Source of the DNA: Cryomorphaceae bacterium
GTDB lineage: Bacteria > Bacteroidota > Bacteroidia > Flavobacteriales > Schleiferiaceae
NCBI GenBank assembly: GCA_007116495.1
Contig: SKIJ01000101.1
Span: 1-33,971, forward strand
Length of the DNA stretch: 33,971 nucleotides
Direction of reading: 5' to 3'
The position numbers were made by a program, and so were the translations under genes. Positions 15,426 to 25,600 of the stretch are shown here, piece after piece. Below the pieces are notes generated by a model. The model made no database searches. It was not told the DNA's origin and was given only the letters and a program-made list of their open reading frames with translations. How positions within the stretch are numbered: the stretch's first letter is position 1; each line of letters starts with the position of its first letter.

Positions 15426-16955
15426 CTACTCCCATTCGATGGTTGCAGGTGGTTTACTACTGATATCGTACACCACACGGTTAACGCCTTTTACACGATT
15501 AATGATGCGGTTCGATGTCCGAGCTAAAAAATCATAAGGAAGATGTACCCAATCAGCCGTCATTCCGTCGGTAGACTCTACAGCTCTCAAAGCCACAACC
15601 TGCTCATACGTTCGTTCATCACCCATTACACCTACTGATTGTACCGGGAGTAAAATGGCACCGGCTTGCCATACGTTATCGTATAAATTTTCTTCGCGAA
15701 GCCCTTGGATAAAAATATCGTCAACATCTTGAAGAATACGCACTTTTTCTGGAGTGATGTCGCCTAAAATGCGAATGGCCAATCCCGGACCGGGAAACGG
15801 ATGACGTCCGAGTAATTGCGGTGAAATTCCCAAAGATGCTCCTACTCTACGCACCTCATCTTTAAACAACAGACGCAATGGCTCAACAATTTTTAAGGTC
15901 ATAAAATCAGGGAGTCCACCCACGTTGTGGTGCGACTTAATGGTTACCGAAGGACCTCCAGATGAAACAGACTCAATGACATCGGGGTAAATGGTGCCCT
16001 GAGCGAGAAAGTCCACCCCTTCAATACGCTTGGCTTCATCGTCAAATACCTCGATGAACACACGACCTATAATTTTTCGCTTAGCTTCGGGTTCCGACTC
16101 ACCTTTCAGCTGGGTCAAAAAACGTTCCGACGCGTCGACGCCTTTCACGTTGAGCCCCATGTGTTTGTACTGCTCCAGTACGCTTTCAAATTCATTTTTG
16201 CGCAGCAAACCATTATTGACAAAAATACAGTGTAAGCGATTGCCTATGGCTTTATCGAGTAGTACAGCGGCAACGGTACTATCGACACCACCAGACAAGC
16301 CCATAACGACCTTTCCATTCCCTACAGTTTGACGAAGGTTATCAACCGTTTCTTCCACAAACGCAGCGGGAGTCCAGTCACACGCACACTTACAAATATC
16401 CACAACAAAGTTGCCCAGCAGCAAAATGCCATCTGTTGAGTGATACACCTCGGGGTGAAATTGAATCCCAAAAGTTTGTGTTCCGTCAATATGAAAGGCT
16501 GCGACGGCTACATCCTCTGTGCTGGCTATAATCTTGTAACCTTCCGGAAGTTCTTTGATGGTATCTCCGTGCGACATCCACACTTGGGAGCCTTTGGAAA
16601 TGCCTTGAACAAGTGGATTGGTATCGTCTATGAATCCTAAATTTGCGCGTCCGTATTCGCGTACCTCGGATTTCTGAACTGTTCCACCCGCACGATGTGC
16701 TAAGTGTTGAGCACCGTAACATACGCCCAAAATGGGGACGCCGGCATCAAAAGCAATGCTTGGTGGTAGCGGGGCATTTTCCTCCAATACAGAATGTGGA
16801 CTTCCCGAAAGTATGTATCCTTTTACGTTGGCGTCTTTGGGATTGACATTGTGAAAAGGTTGAATTTCACAGTAAACGTTGAGTTCACGTAAGCGACGCG
16901 CAATCAACTGTGTGTACTGCGAGCCGAAATCGACGATGATAATAGTTTCTTGCAT
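15426..16955 (-). CDS. guaA: GMP synthase (glutamine-hydrolysing)
   Basis: The protein has 509 residues from the ATG at 16955; an upstream in-frame start at 17027 adds 24 residues that do not fit the family and would run through the promoter. GuaA converts XMP to GMP using ATP and glutamine. The class I amidotransferase domain has C79 (GVCYGAQ), H167 and E169 (FHPEV). The ATP-pyrophosphatase P-loop is SGGVDS at 221-226. The C-terminal dimerisation domain has [10 protein letters not shown] and ends [12 protein letters not shown], as expected for a complete enzyme. It is divergent from lolD across 70 bp. The -7 element ends 5 nt before the ATG. Confidence 0.97.
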   Translation of the reverse strand: MQETIIIVDFGSQYTQLIARRLRELNVYCEIQPFHNVNPKDANVKGYILSGSPHSVLEENAPLPPSIAFDAGVPILGVCYGAQHLAHRAGGTVQKSEVREYGRANLGFIDDTNPLVQGISKGSQVWMSHGDTIKELPEGYKIIASTEDVAVAAFHIDGTQTFGIQFHPEVYHSTDGILLLGNFVVDICKCACDWTPAAFVEETVDNLRQTVGNGKVVMGLSGGVDSTVAAVLLDKAIGNRLHCIFVNNGLLRKNEFESVLEQYKHMGLNVKGVDASERFLTQLKGESEPEAKRKIIGRVFIEVFDDEAKRIEGVDFLAQGTIYPDVIESVSSGGPSVTIKSHHNVGGLPDFMTLKIVEPLRLLFKDEVRRVGASLGISPQLLGRHPFPGPGLAIRILGDITPEKVRILQDVDDIFIQGLREENLYDNVWQAGAILLPVQSVGVMGDERTYEQVVALRAVESTDGMTADWVHLPYDFLARTSNRIINRVKGVNRVVYDISSKPPATIEWE

Positions 16956-16960
16956 GGGCG

Positions 16961-16968
16961 CAAATATA
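16961..16968 (-). promoter_or_regulatory. guaA -7 element, 5 nt from the start codon
   Basis: The minus strand reads TATATTTG, an exact consensus, followed by CGCCC and the guaA ATG. Transcription would start at or within a base or two of the ATG, so the guaA mRNA may be leaderless. The -33 region is weak. Confidence 0.6.
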
Positions 16969-17012
16969 GGGTATTTACATAGGTAAATTAAACAATGTCG
17001 TTCAATTTTGCT

Positions 17013-17020
17013 TAGCTTTG
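17013..17020 (+). promoter_or_regulatory. lolD -7 element, 5 nt from the start codon
   Basis: TAGCTTTG matches TAnnTTTG exactly and is followed by TGCCC and the lolD ATG at 17026. The arrangement mirrors that of guaA on the other strand. No good -33 TTTG is seen. Confidence 0.5.
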
Positions 17021-17025
17021 TGCCC

Positions 17026-17679
17026 ATGATAAAAGCACGTGGAATTTATAAATCGTTTGGCGAATTAACCGTTCTCAACAATGTCGCCTTAAACGTTGAA
17101 AAAGGTGAAGTTGTGTCACTCGCCGGGGCATCTGGCGCCGGAAAAACCACCCTGTTGCAAATACTAGGGACCTTAGATGTACCGGACAAAGGCTCCGTGT
17201 ATTTGGAAGACGTGGAAGTTACCAAACTCAACGACCGTGATTTGGCACGTTTTCGCAACCAAAATATTGGATTTGTTTTTCAATTCCACCACCTGCTCCC
17301 CGAGTTTACCGCTTGGGAAAACATCGCCATTCCCGCCATGATTGCCGGTATGAAACGCGATGATGCCCGTAAAAAAGCTGAAGCGTTGCTCAATTTAGTT
17401 GGATTGAGTGACCGAGCCAATCACCGTCCGGGGGAGTTATCCGGTGGCGAATGCCAACGCGTTGCCGTTGGTCGGTCTCTCATCAATGATCCATCCATCA
17501 TACTTGCCGATGAGCCCACCGGTAGTTTAGATTCTCAGAACGCCCTGCAAATTCACGAGCTCTTTCTCAAACTGCGTCAGGAATTAGGTCAAACATTTTT
17601 AATCATTACGCACAACGAGACCCTCGCGCAAATGGCCGATCGCACCATTCATATCAAAGATGGCCGCATTGCCCCATGA
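17026..17679 (+). CDS. lolD: Lipoprotein-releasing ABC transporter ATPase LolD
   Basis: The protein has 217 residues from the ATG at 17026; a TTG at 17008 would precede the promoter element. The Walker A motif is GASGAGKTT (34-42), the signature LSGGE (138-142), and Walker [13 protein letters not shown] from 158. The stretch [16 protein letters not shown] is diagnostic for LolD rather than other MacB-type ATPases. LolD powers LolCE, which extracts outer-membrane lipoproteins from the inner membrane. The permease genes are not in the window, as is common in Bacteroidota. The stop overlaps the start of the TIGR02757 gene by ATGA at 17676-17679. Confidence 0.92.
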   Translation: MIKARGIYKSFGELTVLNNVALNVEKGEVVSLAGASGAGKTTLLQILGTLDVPDKGSVYLEDVEVTKLNDRDLARFRNQNIGFVFQFHHLLPEFTAWENIAIPAMIAGMKRDDARKKAEALLNLVGLSDRANHRPGELSGGECQRVAVGRSLINDPSIILADEPTGSLDSQNALQIHELFLKLRQELGQTFLIITHNETLAQMADRTIHIKDGRIAP

Positions 17680-18443
17680 GGCCGGTTTACAAACTGCTCA
17701 TAGAACGTGCGGAAGCCTGTAACAACACGGCCTTCATCCCCAACGACCCCATCGACGTGCCCCATCGCTTTTCACAGCAAGGCGACATCGAAGTGGCTGC
17801 TTTTTTTGCGGCGCTCTTTGCTTGGGGGCAACGCAAAACCATTCTCAATAAAACGCGCGACCTCATGATGCGCATGGATAATGATCCCTTTGCTTTTGTG
17901 ATGTCGGCGTCACCGCTTGAACTGCGCGCCATAGAGGGATTCGTCCACCGCACCTTTAACGCGCAAGACGTAGTTGACCTGATTTACGCCTTACGCGCTA
18001 CGCACAACCGTCACGGAAGTTGGGAGGTTCTCTTTCAGCCCCATAAAAATGAACACAACTTTGGGCCATCCATTACCCGCTTTCGAGAAGAAATGCTGAA
18101 GCACGTTAGCAACCCCACTCGGGTGTCGCGATTCTTGTCGGATCCCTCGCGGGGAAGTGCGGCCAAGCGCATCGTAATGTTTCTGCGCTGGATGGTTCGT
18201 CAAGACAATGCAGGAGTTGATTTTGGCATTTGGAAAACCCTCCCCATGAGTAAGCTCTCCTGCCCCTTAGACGTACATACGGCGCGCAGTGCGCGTAAAC
18301 TCAAACTGCTCACCCGCAAGCAAAACGATTGGCGCGCCGTAGAAGAACTCGACGAACACCTACGCCTCATTGACCCCAATGATCCCGCTCGGTTCGACTA
18401 CGCTCTTTTCTGCATGGGATTGGAAGACGCTGCAGATTTGTAG
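17676..18443 (+). CDS. TIGR02757 family protein (DUF2400)
   Basis: The protein has 255 residues, is cytoplasmic, and fits the TIGR02757/DUF2400 length. Family landmarks are DPIDVPHRF near residue 25, EVAAFFAALFAWGQRKTI at about 38-55, a central FLSDPSRGSAAKRIVMFLRWMVR, the LDVHTARSARKL segment at about 198-210, and a C-terminal FDYALFCMG. The HTAR and FALFG-like ending recall helix-hairpin-helix glycosylase folds, but no activity has been shown to my knowledge. It is translationally coupled to lolD. The functional link is not evident, and the pairing may simply be conserved gene order. Confidence 0.9.
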   Translation: MRPVYKLLIERAEACNNTAFIPNDPIDVPHRFSQQGDIEVAAFFAALFAWGQRKTILNKTRDLMMRMDNDPFAFVMSASPLELRAIEGFVHRTFNAQDVVDLIYALRATHNRHGSWEVLFQPHKNEHNFGPSITRFREEMLKHVSNPTRVSRFLSDPSRGSAAKRIVMFLRWMVRQDNAGVDFGIWKTLPMSKLSCPLDVHTARSARKLKLLTRKQNDWRAVEELDEHLRLIDPNDPARFDYALFCMGLEDAADL

Positions 18444-18549
18444 TGGCGTGACCATAACGTTTACGCACCGTCAGCGGATTGCGCTTCAAAAAAATGGTCT
18501 TACTTACTCGACAAAAAAACACCTTGTTTTTTCGTTGTGTTTTTGTGGA

Positions 18550-18560
18550 TTTCGACGAAA
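18550..18560. promoter_or_regulatory. Candidate operator at the umuDC promoter
   Basis: TTTCGACGAAA is a perfect 5+1+5 palindrome placed 8 nt before the -7 element of umuD, between the two promoter boxes. That is where a repressor would block transcription. No match to a known LexA box is claimed. Confidence 0.35.
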
Positions 18561-18568
18561 AAATGATG

Positions 18569-18576
18569 TACTTTTG
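18569..18576 (+). promoter_or_regulatory. umuD -7 element
   Basis: TACTTTTG is an exact TAnnTTTG match, 45 nt before the first ATG of umuD. A TTG lies 23 nt further upstream, which is slightly too far for an ideal -33 box. Confidence 0.5.
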
Positions 18577-18621
18577 GGTGATGCTTAAAAAGCGAAAACA
18601 CCACAGGTTTTTACGCTGTTA

Positions 18622-19083
18622 ATGAATAAAATGACCTTTATGAAGCGGACGATACACAGCGCATCTCTCGACGTTTACAGCGCAGACATAACAACTGAAC
18701 TCGAACTACCCTTAGTTACCGAGGGGATCAGTGCGGGCTTCCCCTCACCTGCCCTGGACTTCGTAGACCAAACAATTGACCTCAACAAACAGTTGGTGCG
18801 TCATCCCTCGGCCACCTTTTACGGCCGAGTAAAAGGCATTTCCCTAAAAGACGCCGGCATCGACGACGAGGATCTGCTGGTCATCGATCGCAGCATTGAA
18901 CCTGAAAGCGGGAAAATAGCCGTGTGCTACATTGATGGTGAGTTTACCGCCAAACGCATCGACGTGCGTAACGACGAGCTTTGGTTGATGCCGGAAAACG
19001 ATGCCTATCCGCCCATTAAAGTGGAGGAAGACAGCGATTTTGTTATTTGGGGCATTGTTACCCACGTCATTAAATCGTTTTAA
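18622..19083 (+). CDS. umuD: UmuD-like translesion polymerase subunit (S24 peptidase)
   Basis: The protein has 153 residues from the ATG at 18622; in-frame ATGs at 18631 and 18640 are also possible. The self-cleavage site is A38-G39 within SAGFPSPA, where E. coli has CG. The catalytic dyad is Ser74 (GISLKDAG, aligned with GDSMIDGG of E. coli) and Lys111 (FTAKRI). The 37-residue Ser-Lys spacing and the 35-residue spacing from the cleavage Gly to Ser equal those of E. coli UmuD. RecA-stimulated self-cleavage would yield the active form that joins UmuC in DNA polymerase V. The stop is immediately followed by the umuC ATG, so the pair forms an operon expected to be damage-inducible (inference). 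Confidence 0.9.
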   Translation: MNKMTFMKRTIHSASLDVYSADITTELELPLVTEGISAGFPSPALDFVDQTIDLNKQLVRHPSATFYGRVKGISLKDAGIDDEDLLVIDRSIEPESGKIAVCYIDGEFTAKRIDVRNDELWLMPENDAYPPIKVEEDSDFVIWGIVTHVIKSF

Positions 19084-20343
19084 ATGTTTGCACTGGTCGA
19101 TTGCAACAACTTTTACGCCTCCTGTGAGCGGGTATTTCGGCCCGACTTACGGCACAAGCCCATTGTGGTTTTATCCAACAACGACGGCTGTGTGATTGCC
19201 CGCAGCAACGAAGCCAAGGCTTTGGGCATTCCTATGGGAGCGCCCGCATTTGAATACGCCTCCCTATTTGACCAGCACAACGTACAAGTGTATTCAGCAA
19301 ATTTTGCCCTCTACGGCGATATGAGCAACCGCGTAATGAGCATTCTTAGCGGATATAGTCCAGATGTGGAAATTTACAGCATAGATGAAGCCTTCCTCAA
19401 GTTTAGCGGATTTGAACAATTCGACTTATTTGCGCACGGTCAATCCATGCGTCAGCAAGTTGGCCGTTGGACGGGTATTCCCATCAGCGTGGGCATTGCG
19501 CCCACTAAGGCATTGGCAAAAGTTGCCAACCGTGTCGTTAAAAAATTCCCGGAACGCACCAATGGTGTCTACGTCATCGACAGCGAAGAAAAACGCGTAA
19601 AAGCACTCAAATGGCTCGACATTAAAGATGTATGGGGTATCGGGCGGCGGCATGCCAAACGCCTTAAAGCACTGCACATCAACAGCGCCCTCGACTTCAC
19701 CGGCCTAGACGACCATTGGGTGCGTAAAAACATGTCGGTAGTAGGACTGCGATTGAAGCACGAACTGCAAGGACTATCGCGACTCGACCTGGAACAGGTA
19801 CAAGCAAAAAAAAGCATCGCCACTACCCGTTCGTTTGAGACCATGTACACCGAGTTTGCTGAGCTTAAAGAACGCATAACCACCTTTGCCGTGTCGTGTG
19901 CTGAAAAGTTGCGCAAGCAAAAAAGCTGCTGCAACGCACTCACGGTGTTTATTTATACCAACCCACACCGTCACGATCTTCCGCAATACAGCCGCAGCAT
20001 TACCCTCAAACTGCCCTTCGCAACCAACTCAAGCATTGAGGTGAGCAACTTTGCCCTAAAGGCACTCCAACAAATCTTTAAATCCGGTTACCACTATAAA
20101 AAGGCGGGTGTGATTGTACACGACTTTACCCCCCAATCTTCCCAACAGCTAAATGTATTTGAGAACCGAAACCTCAAACACATTCCCATCATGGATGCCA
20201 TCGACAGCATCAATCAACGGTTCGGACAGCAGAAGGTGCGACTCGCTGCGCAAGACCCAAAGCGCATCTGGAAAATGAAGCAGCAGCGCCTATCCCCGCG
20301 CTACACCACAAACCTCGCAGACATCATTACAGTTAACGTTTGA
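19084..20343 (+). CDS. umuC: UmuC, catalytic subunit of DNA polymerase V (Y family)
   Basis: The protein has 419 residues, the standard UmuC length. The palm carries D6 ([14 protein letters not shown]) and the catalytic pair D101-E102 in YSIDEAFL, the same positions as in E. coli UmuC. The UmuC-specific [18 protein letters not shown] at 31-48, the helix-hairpin-helix ([15 protein letters not shown]) at about 180-195, and the little-finger domain are present. The C-terminal DUF4113-type tail ([12 protein letters not shown], ending [12 protein letters not shown]) is also intact. It carries out error-prone synthesis past lesions. The ATG abuts the umuD stop. Confidence 0.95.
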   Translation: MFALVDCNNFYASCERVFRPDLRHKPIVVLSNNDGCVIARSNEAKALGIPMGAPAFEYASLFDQHNVQVYSANFALYGDMSNRVMSILSGYSPDVEIYSIDEAFLKFSGFEQFDLFAHGQSMRQQVGRWTGIPISVGIAPTKALAKVANRVVKKFPERTNGVYVIDSEEKRVKALKWLDIKDVWGIGRRHAKRLKALHINSALDFTGLDDHWVRKNMSVVGLRLKHELQGLSRLDLEQVQAKKSIATTRSFETMYTEFAELKERITTFAVSCAEKLRKQKSCCNALTVFIYTNPHRHDLPQYSRSITLKLPFATNSSIEVSNFALKALQQIFKSGYHYKKAGVIVHDFTPQSSQQLNVFENRNLKHIPIMDAIDSINQRFGQQKVRLAAQDPKRIWKMKQQRLSPRYTTNLADIITVNV

Positions 20344-20501
20344 TGATTGGAAACCTCATTCTCGTAAACAGACCAAATGAAAAAATTATAGCTGTTTTCA
20401 AGAAAAATCCTATTCATAATAAATTACTAATTCCTACAAATGCATTAAACCATTATTCGTGTAGTTAGTTGTAATGTTATTAAACTAAAACACTAATTAT
20501 C

Positions 20502-22193
20502 ATGAAAAAATTACTATTGCTCTTTTTGAGCTTCGCAACATTTACGGCGTTTTCACAAACAGCCAGATTACAAGCCATTCACAACTCCCCCGACCCGGCA
20601 GCTGACACTGTCAATGTTTTTGTCAACGGCGCCCCTTTTGTTCCCGATTTGGCATTTAGAAACGCTACTCCATTTGTCGATGCACCAGCCGGCACGCCTT
20701 TAACCATTTCCATTCTACCAAAAGGAGAAGTTGATACGGCCAATGCTGTGTTTTCAACGAGTGTTACGTTAGCTGCTAACGAAACCTATGTCATCATCGC
20801 CTCGGGAGTTGTTGATGCAACAACCTATCCCACACTTCCGCCCTTCTCATTGGAAATTTTCACCGGCGCTCGTGAAGTTGCCGCTTCAAGTGGCGATGTC
20901 GATGTTCTTATTCAGCACGGTTCACCAGATGCACCTGCTGTGTTGGTCAACGAAACATCTGTACCAGCCGGAAACTTAGTACCCAGCATTGCTTTCCCGG
21001 ATTTTATTCCCGATTACGCCGACTTTGTGCCATTGGATTACGAACTTGACATAAGATTAGTCAGCGACAGTTCATTGGTAGGCAGCTACTCTGCACCATT
21101 AAATACGCTTGGACTAACCGATAGCGCCATTGTTGTATTCGCCAGTGGTTTTGCCGATCCTTCGAACCCCGGTCCCGGATTTGGTTTATTTGCAGCCTTG
21201 GCCAACGGTGATGTGGTTCAATTACCAGAAACTACTCAACGTTTTGCACGAGTGCAAATCATTCACAACAGTGCGGATGCATTGGCAGAGGAGGTTGATA
21301 TATGGTTAGATACCGTGAAAATACTCCCCAATTTCATGTACGGCGATGCCACTCCATTCTTAGATGTCCCTGCAGAACAAAACGTTGTCATAAGTATTAC
21401 AGGACCTAATTCAAACGACACAACGGGTTCCGTTTACAGAACAGGCTTAACATTAGATGAGAATGAAACGTATGTTGTCATTGCCGCAGGTTTAGTAGAT
21501 AATGCCATTACGCCCTTTGAGCCTTTAGATCTCTATATATATGCCGGTGCTCAAGAAGCTGCGATGGATTCAAGTGAAACCGATGTTCTCGTGTTCCATG
21601 GTGCTACAGATGCGCCTACAGTAAACGTAGATGAGCGCACCGTTCCTGTAAACGGCTTGATAACAGGTATTTCATTTGGAGATTTTGATGGTTACTTGCC
21701 ATTATTAACCGACGACTATGAATTGGAAGTTCAGTTAACTGATCAAACAGTAGTTGCTGTATTTGAAGCTCCTCTTCAGTCAGCCGGTTTAGAAGGACAA
21801 GCCATTGTGTTATTCGCTTCAGGGTTTGTTGATGAGACATCCAATCCGGATGCACCGTTTTTCTTAAAAGCCGCATTAACAGATGGAACTGTTATCACGT
21901 TACCATTGATTACCAGATTGAGTAATGAATCATTCGGCAGTTCAGCGGCAGAAATTACGCTCTACCCCAATCCAACGACTGATGTATTATTCATCGATGG
22001 TATTGAATCTGGAACTTCTATACACGCTGATATAATTGATGTAAATGGTAAAACTGTTGAACGCGTTTATAATCCTTCGTTTGGTGGTGGTACTTTTGAA
22101 GTACCAGTTGGTCAATTATCAACCGGATCGTATTTCATACGTTTAAATGAAAATGGTAAAATTTCAACCAGTCGCTTTATCATCCAGAAGTAA
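20502..22193 (+). CDS. Secreted DUF4397 protein with T9SS type A sorting domain
   Basis: The protein has 563 residues. The signal peptide is residues 1-19, ending AFSQ. The body contains two DUF4397 units, at about 21-235 and 248-465. Each is made of two related halves that begin with IHNSPDP/IHNSADA or LIQHGSPDAP/VFHGATDAP and end with NETYV(I/V)IA(S/A)G or V(V/L)FASGF, so an internal tandem duplication is plain. Residues about 484-563 are a T9SS type A C-terminal domain (ITLYPNPTTDVLFIDG ... STGSYFIRL), which directs export across the outer membrane and is normally cleaved. The product is probably surface-bound or released. DUF4397 has an immunoglobulin-like beta fold of unknown function. 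A strong terminator follows 40 bp after the stop. Confidence 0.9.
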   Translation: MKKLLLLFLSFATFTAFSQTARLQAIHNSPDPAADTVNVFVNGAPFVPDLAFRNATPFVDAPAGTPLTISILPKGEVDTANAVFSTSVTLAANETYVIIASGVVDATTYPTLPPFSLEIFTGAREVAASSGDVDVLIQHGSPDAPAVLVNETSVPAGNLVPSIAFPDFIPDYADFVPLDYELDIRLVSDSSLVGSYSAPLNTLGLTDSAIVVFASGFADPSNPGPGFGLFAALANGDVVQLPETTQRFARVQIIHNSADALAEEVDIWLDTVKILPNFMYGDATPFLDVPAEQNVVISITGPNSNDTTGSVYRTGLTLDENETYVVIAAGLVDNAITPFEPLDLYIYAGAQEAAMDSSETDVLVFHGATDAPTVNVDERTVPVNGLITGISFGDFDGYLPLLTDDYELEVQLTDQTVVAVFEAPLQSAGLEGQAIVLFASGFVDETSNPDAPFFLKAALTDGTVITLPLITRLSNESFGSSAAEITLYPNPTTDVLFIDGIESGTSIHADIIDVNGKTVERVYNPSFGGGTFEVPVGQLSTGSYFIRLNENGKISTSRFIIQK

Positions 22194-22232
22194 TCAACAT
22201 TTCAAGTTAGATCGATTTAGTTAAGGTTAAAG

Positions 22233-22268
22233 AAAAACGTCGTCTCGAAAGGGACAACGTTTTATTTT
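22233..22268 (+). terminator. Intrinsic terminator of the DUF4397 gene
   Basis: The stem is AAAACGT/ACGTTTT plus GTCTC/GGGAC, with a single mismatch between them, closed by a GAAA tetraloop and followed by a T-rich tail. It lies 40 bp after the DUF4397 stop. Confidence 0.82.
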
Positions 22269-22309
22269 ATGACAGAATTAGAACGTGTTTTCATGAAAAA
22301 AAGAAGCAC

Positions 22310-22501
22310 ATAACGTTTGAATTGAGTTCTAAAGAACCTGCAGAGGTGAGTATTTTTAGTGCTTCGGGACAAAAAATCTACCATGGCCAAATAGAGAGCG
22401 GAAGAGAAACACTAGACACACGTCAATGGGCTTCCGGTGCATACATCGCAAGGGTATTGCAAAATGAAAGAATAACGAACATTCAGATTGTGGTGCAATA
22501 A
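22310..22501 (+). pseudogene. Orphan T9SS type A sorting-domain relic
   Basis: An open frame from 22211 to the TAA at 22499-22501 contains, from about 22310, a recognisable second half of a T9SS C-terminal domain. It reads ITFELSSKEPAEVSIFSASG, then QKIYHGQIESG, TRQWASGAYIARVL, and ends NIQIVVQ. The frame has no ATG, no signal peptide and lacks the YPNP opening of the domain. The DUF4397 protein before it already has its own complete sorting domain and terminator, so this is not its C terminus. The simplest reading is the tail of a lost T9SS cargo gene. It lies between two terminators. Confidence 0.7.
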
Positions 22502-22528
22502 AAAAACAATTTGCTGCACAGCTTTTAG

Positions 22529-22563
22529 AAAAATCTCGGGACTTGGTCTCGAGATTTTTTTTT
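22529..22563 (+). terminator. Intrinsic terminator after the T9SS relic, probably bidirectional
   Basis: A perfect 10-bp stem (AAAAATCTCG / CGAGATTTTT) with an 11-nt loop is followed by more T's. On the minus strand the mirrored hairpin is also followed by T's, so it may terminate the convergent 1033-aa T9SS gene as well. Confidence 0.8.
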
Positions 22564-22688
22564 CACACTACTGAATAATAATGGTGCTTTTTTACTACAC
22601 AAACAGAAGCCATTACTATAAACATTTAATGATTGGAGATATCTTTCTCATTGTTATAACGAACAATTGCTGCTGCTATAGACAGCCC

Positions 22689-25600
22689 CTAATTGACAAT
22701 AAACTTCAATACCAAGGGTTTATCACCATCCCCGTGAAGCACAATAGAATAAATACCGGCAGCGTAATACTGATTCAACACAACCTCATTTAATGGCACG
22801 GAGGGCGTCGAAAACGAACCGGATTGCATGAAGGCGCCTTTGGAATTGAATATTTCGTAAGAAGTGTATTTGAATTTTCCGTCAAGTGCTCTTAGATAGA
22901 ACCGATTGGTTGAACGAAGGACAGGATTGGGGAATAAGACAATGTTTTGTACGTCGGGAAGGAAGTTGAAGACATTGTCGTGTGTGAGCTTGTCCTTAAG
23001 CAAAGTACCGGGACGTTTCATGAGGACGTGAGTAATGAATTTGCTATCAACATTTTGGTAATAAAAAGTATCTGTTAAAGTTACAGGTCTATGATCCATC
23101 TGACCGCTGAAGTATAAAAAATCATCAGATTTGTTATTTAGGGGTATAATTTGCGCTTTAGAATACCGAGATTCATCTATAATAACTGTTAGTAATCTGC
23201 TTGGAAAAGCATATTCTTTCTCCAAATATCCTTGATGATTGCGCTTTTGAATGCGTGTACTATCACGTTCTGCGAGGACAAGCCATAGCTTATCATCCAG
23301 ATATGTAACATCATGAAATCGAGCACGATCACTTGCAACTTCGGTTGCGAAAATTTTACCATTTGAAGAATTTAACCCTATTAAAATTCCTGATGTAGGA
23401 CAATTTTGTGGACCAACCGCCGCTGCAATTTCCTTCCCTTCATCTAGAGCCTCACCTCGAAACCAACCCCCAAGCCAAATGTTTCCATTGGCTGATTCCG
23501 TAATGCTGTAAATCACGGACAAATCTGTGAACTGAATATCTTTGGAAAACACAACACTTCCAGAGGATTTACTAACTTTTACTATCCTAGTTATCCAATC
23601 TGTATAACGACAAGTTGACGAAGTATTTGGAGAACCTTCTGATAATGAAATTAATAAATGATCATCTGACACTTCTAAATTAGCGAAAAACGAAACTCTT
23701 GATAAACCCTCCATTGAAATATTCTCTGCCCACCTCAATTTACCTTCGGCAGAAATTTTAGCTGAGAAGTATTGAAAGGTATAATCTGACCTAAGTTCAA
23801 AACCATCAATAATCATATTCCCCTTTTCGTAATATCCTAGCAGGTAAGTATTTCCTTCTTCATCCGTTTTAATATCGAGAACACTTACATCGAAGACTCG
23901 CTCTATTTTTAACTCCCATTCCAACTGATTATCAGAGGAGTATTGAGCTACGACAGTTTGAGGTAAGCTTACTGGTTGGCGGGTATCGAAGTGAGGCCCT
24001 GTTGTTACTGAATGGTTCTCGGGAAAAACTAATACTTTACTATCATTATTTGTTAAAGAAACCAAACCTCGCCAAGCAACTACAAGTGATTTTTCAAGGA
24101 GATTTCCCGTTGTATCATAAATGGCATAGTAAAGTCTACTAGCCCAGTCATTCTGAAAAAGAGACTGCTTTACTTCTGGAAAAAAAGCAAAATCATGTCT
24201 CGACATACTTGACACCGTTAAAATACGGTTATCTCTTTTTTGAATGTATGGTTTTGAATATGCGCCGCCACCCGAAAAACTTGTTGTAGCTTCAATGGAT
24301 CTCGACCAGCCGCGTTTACTAGGAATAGCTTTGGGGATGAAATCTCCCGAATATTTAAATGTGTATGTGATATTATTCGATCCAATAATAGACGTTTGCA
24401 GACTTATATACAAATCACCATTTTTATAAAATAAAGAAGGTGTTACATCGCGAAAATGATAATTTATAAAGTTTGGCAATTTCGCTAAAAATCCCGTTCC
24501 TTTTTTAGTTCCATCTGTAATGAATAAAGATAGCCCTTGGGTGGTACTAACTCCCAAGAACACAAATTGATCATCAATTTTTTTCACGGTTTGTCCAATT
24601 GACATCGTTATTCTCCCATACTTCCAGCGATAATTCATTGTTGATTTACTTTCTCTTTGGGTTAAACCATGCATACCATCTCCTATTTCAAATAGTTTTT
24701 CTACCGTATCGTTACGTATAACTATGGGCTCGATTCCGGAAGAGTCAATGTCTGAAAAACAAATTATTCCATTTGAATTTTCACCTACTATAAAAAACTC
24801 GCCTCTGGTTTTAGTTAATGATGGTGAGCTTATTTGAGAAAACGATTGGGAGTTTACTTTGTATGTTAATAATCTTGTTAGCCGAGGATGTTCCTCTGGA
24901 CTAAATTGATAGTCTCGAGTCGGATGCTCCAAAACAATTGTCTTAAAATTCAATGGTCTTGGATTTATGTAAAAATCACCTCTTGCTTGATCACTATTAC
25001 GAAGAGGTAAGAAATCTGTGTGACTGTAGTACAAAGAGTCTTGATTATCGTCACGAAACAAAGTATCTGTAAATACAGTATTGCCGTTTGTCACTAAAGA
25101 TCTAATATATCGTCTATTATTGATATTCTTAAAACCCCAAAAAAGGAATAAACCATTAAAGTTAAAAGTAGGGTCTGGCAAAGCTGATGCATTAAATAGA
25201 CTATCTAGACTAAGCGGTAAGGTATCTAAAGTTTCATTAAAATAATTAAACTTTAAGATGCGGCTCCTACCAAAGTTTAGGCTATACATGCAACTATCCG
25301 CAACTCGAAAGGGGAAATTAAAATCAAATTGCTTTATAACGTTTCCGTCAAAAAATAATACACCATTAGTATGTAAATTAAACAAAACATGGTCGTTTGT
25401 CTTATAATAAAAAGGAGTCCTAGAATAAGGTCGGTGAACAATCGTTGAGTCCACTAAAAAAATACTGTCATTTACAGGAGATATACCATGGAGATGTCTT
25501 TTCTCATCAAAATAATAAAGCGTATCTTGAATTTTGAAAAACAAACTATTCTGTCTTCGATAGGAAATGGAATCATCAACGATGTCAAAGTTCACAAAAT

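Noticed and set aside
18514-18532. A/T inverted repeat AAAAAACA-CCT-TGTTTTTT upstream of umuD
   Set aside because: The stem has almost no G-C pairs and a 3-nt loop; it is expected often in such A/T runs and is not a convincing terminator or operator.
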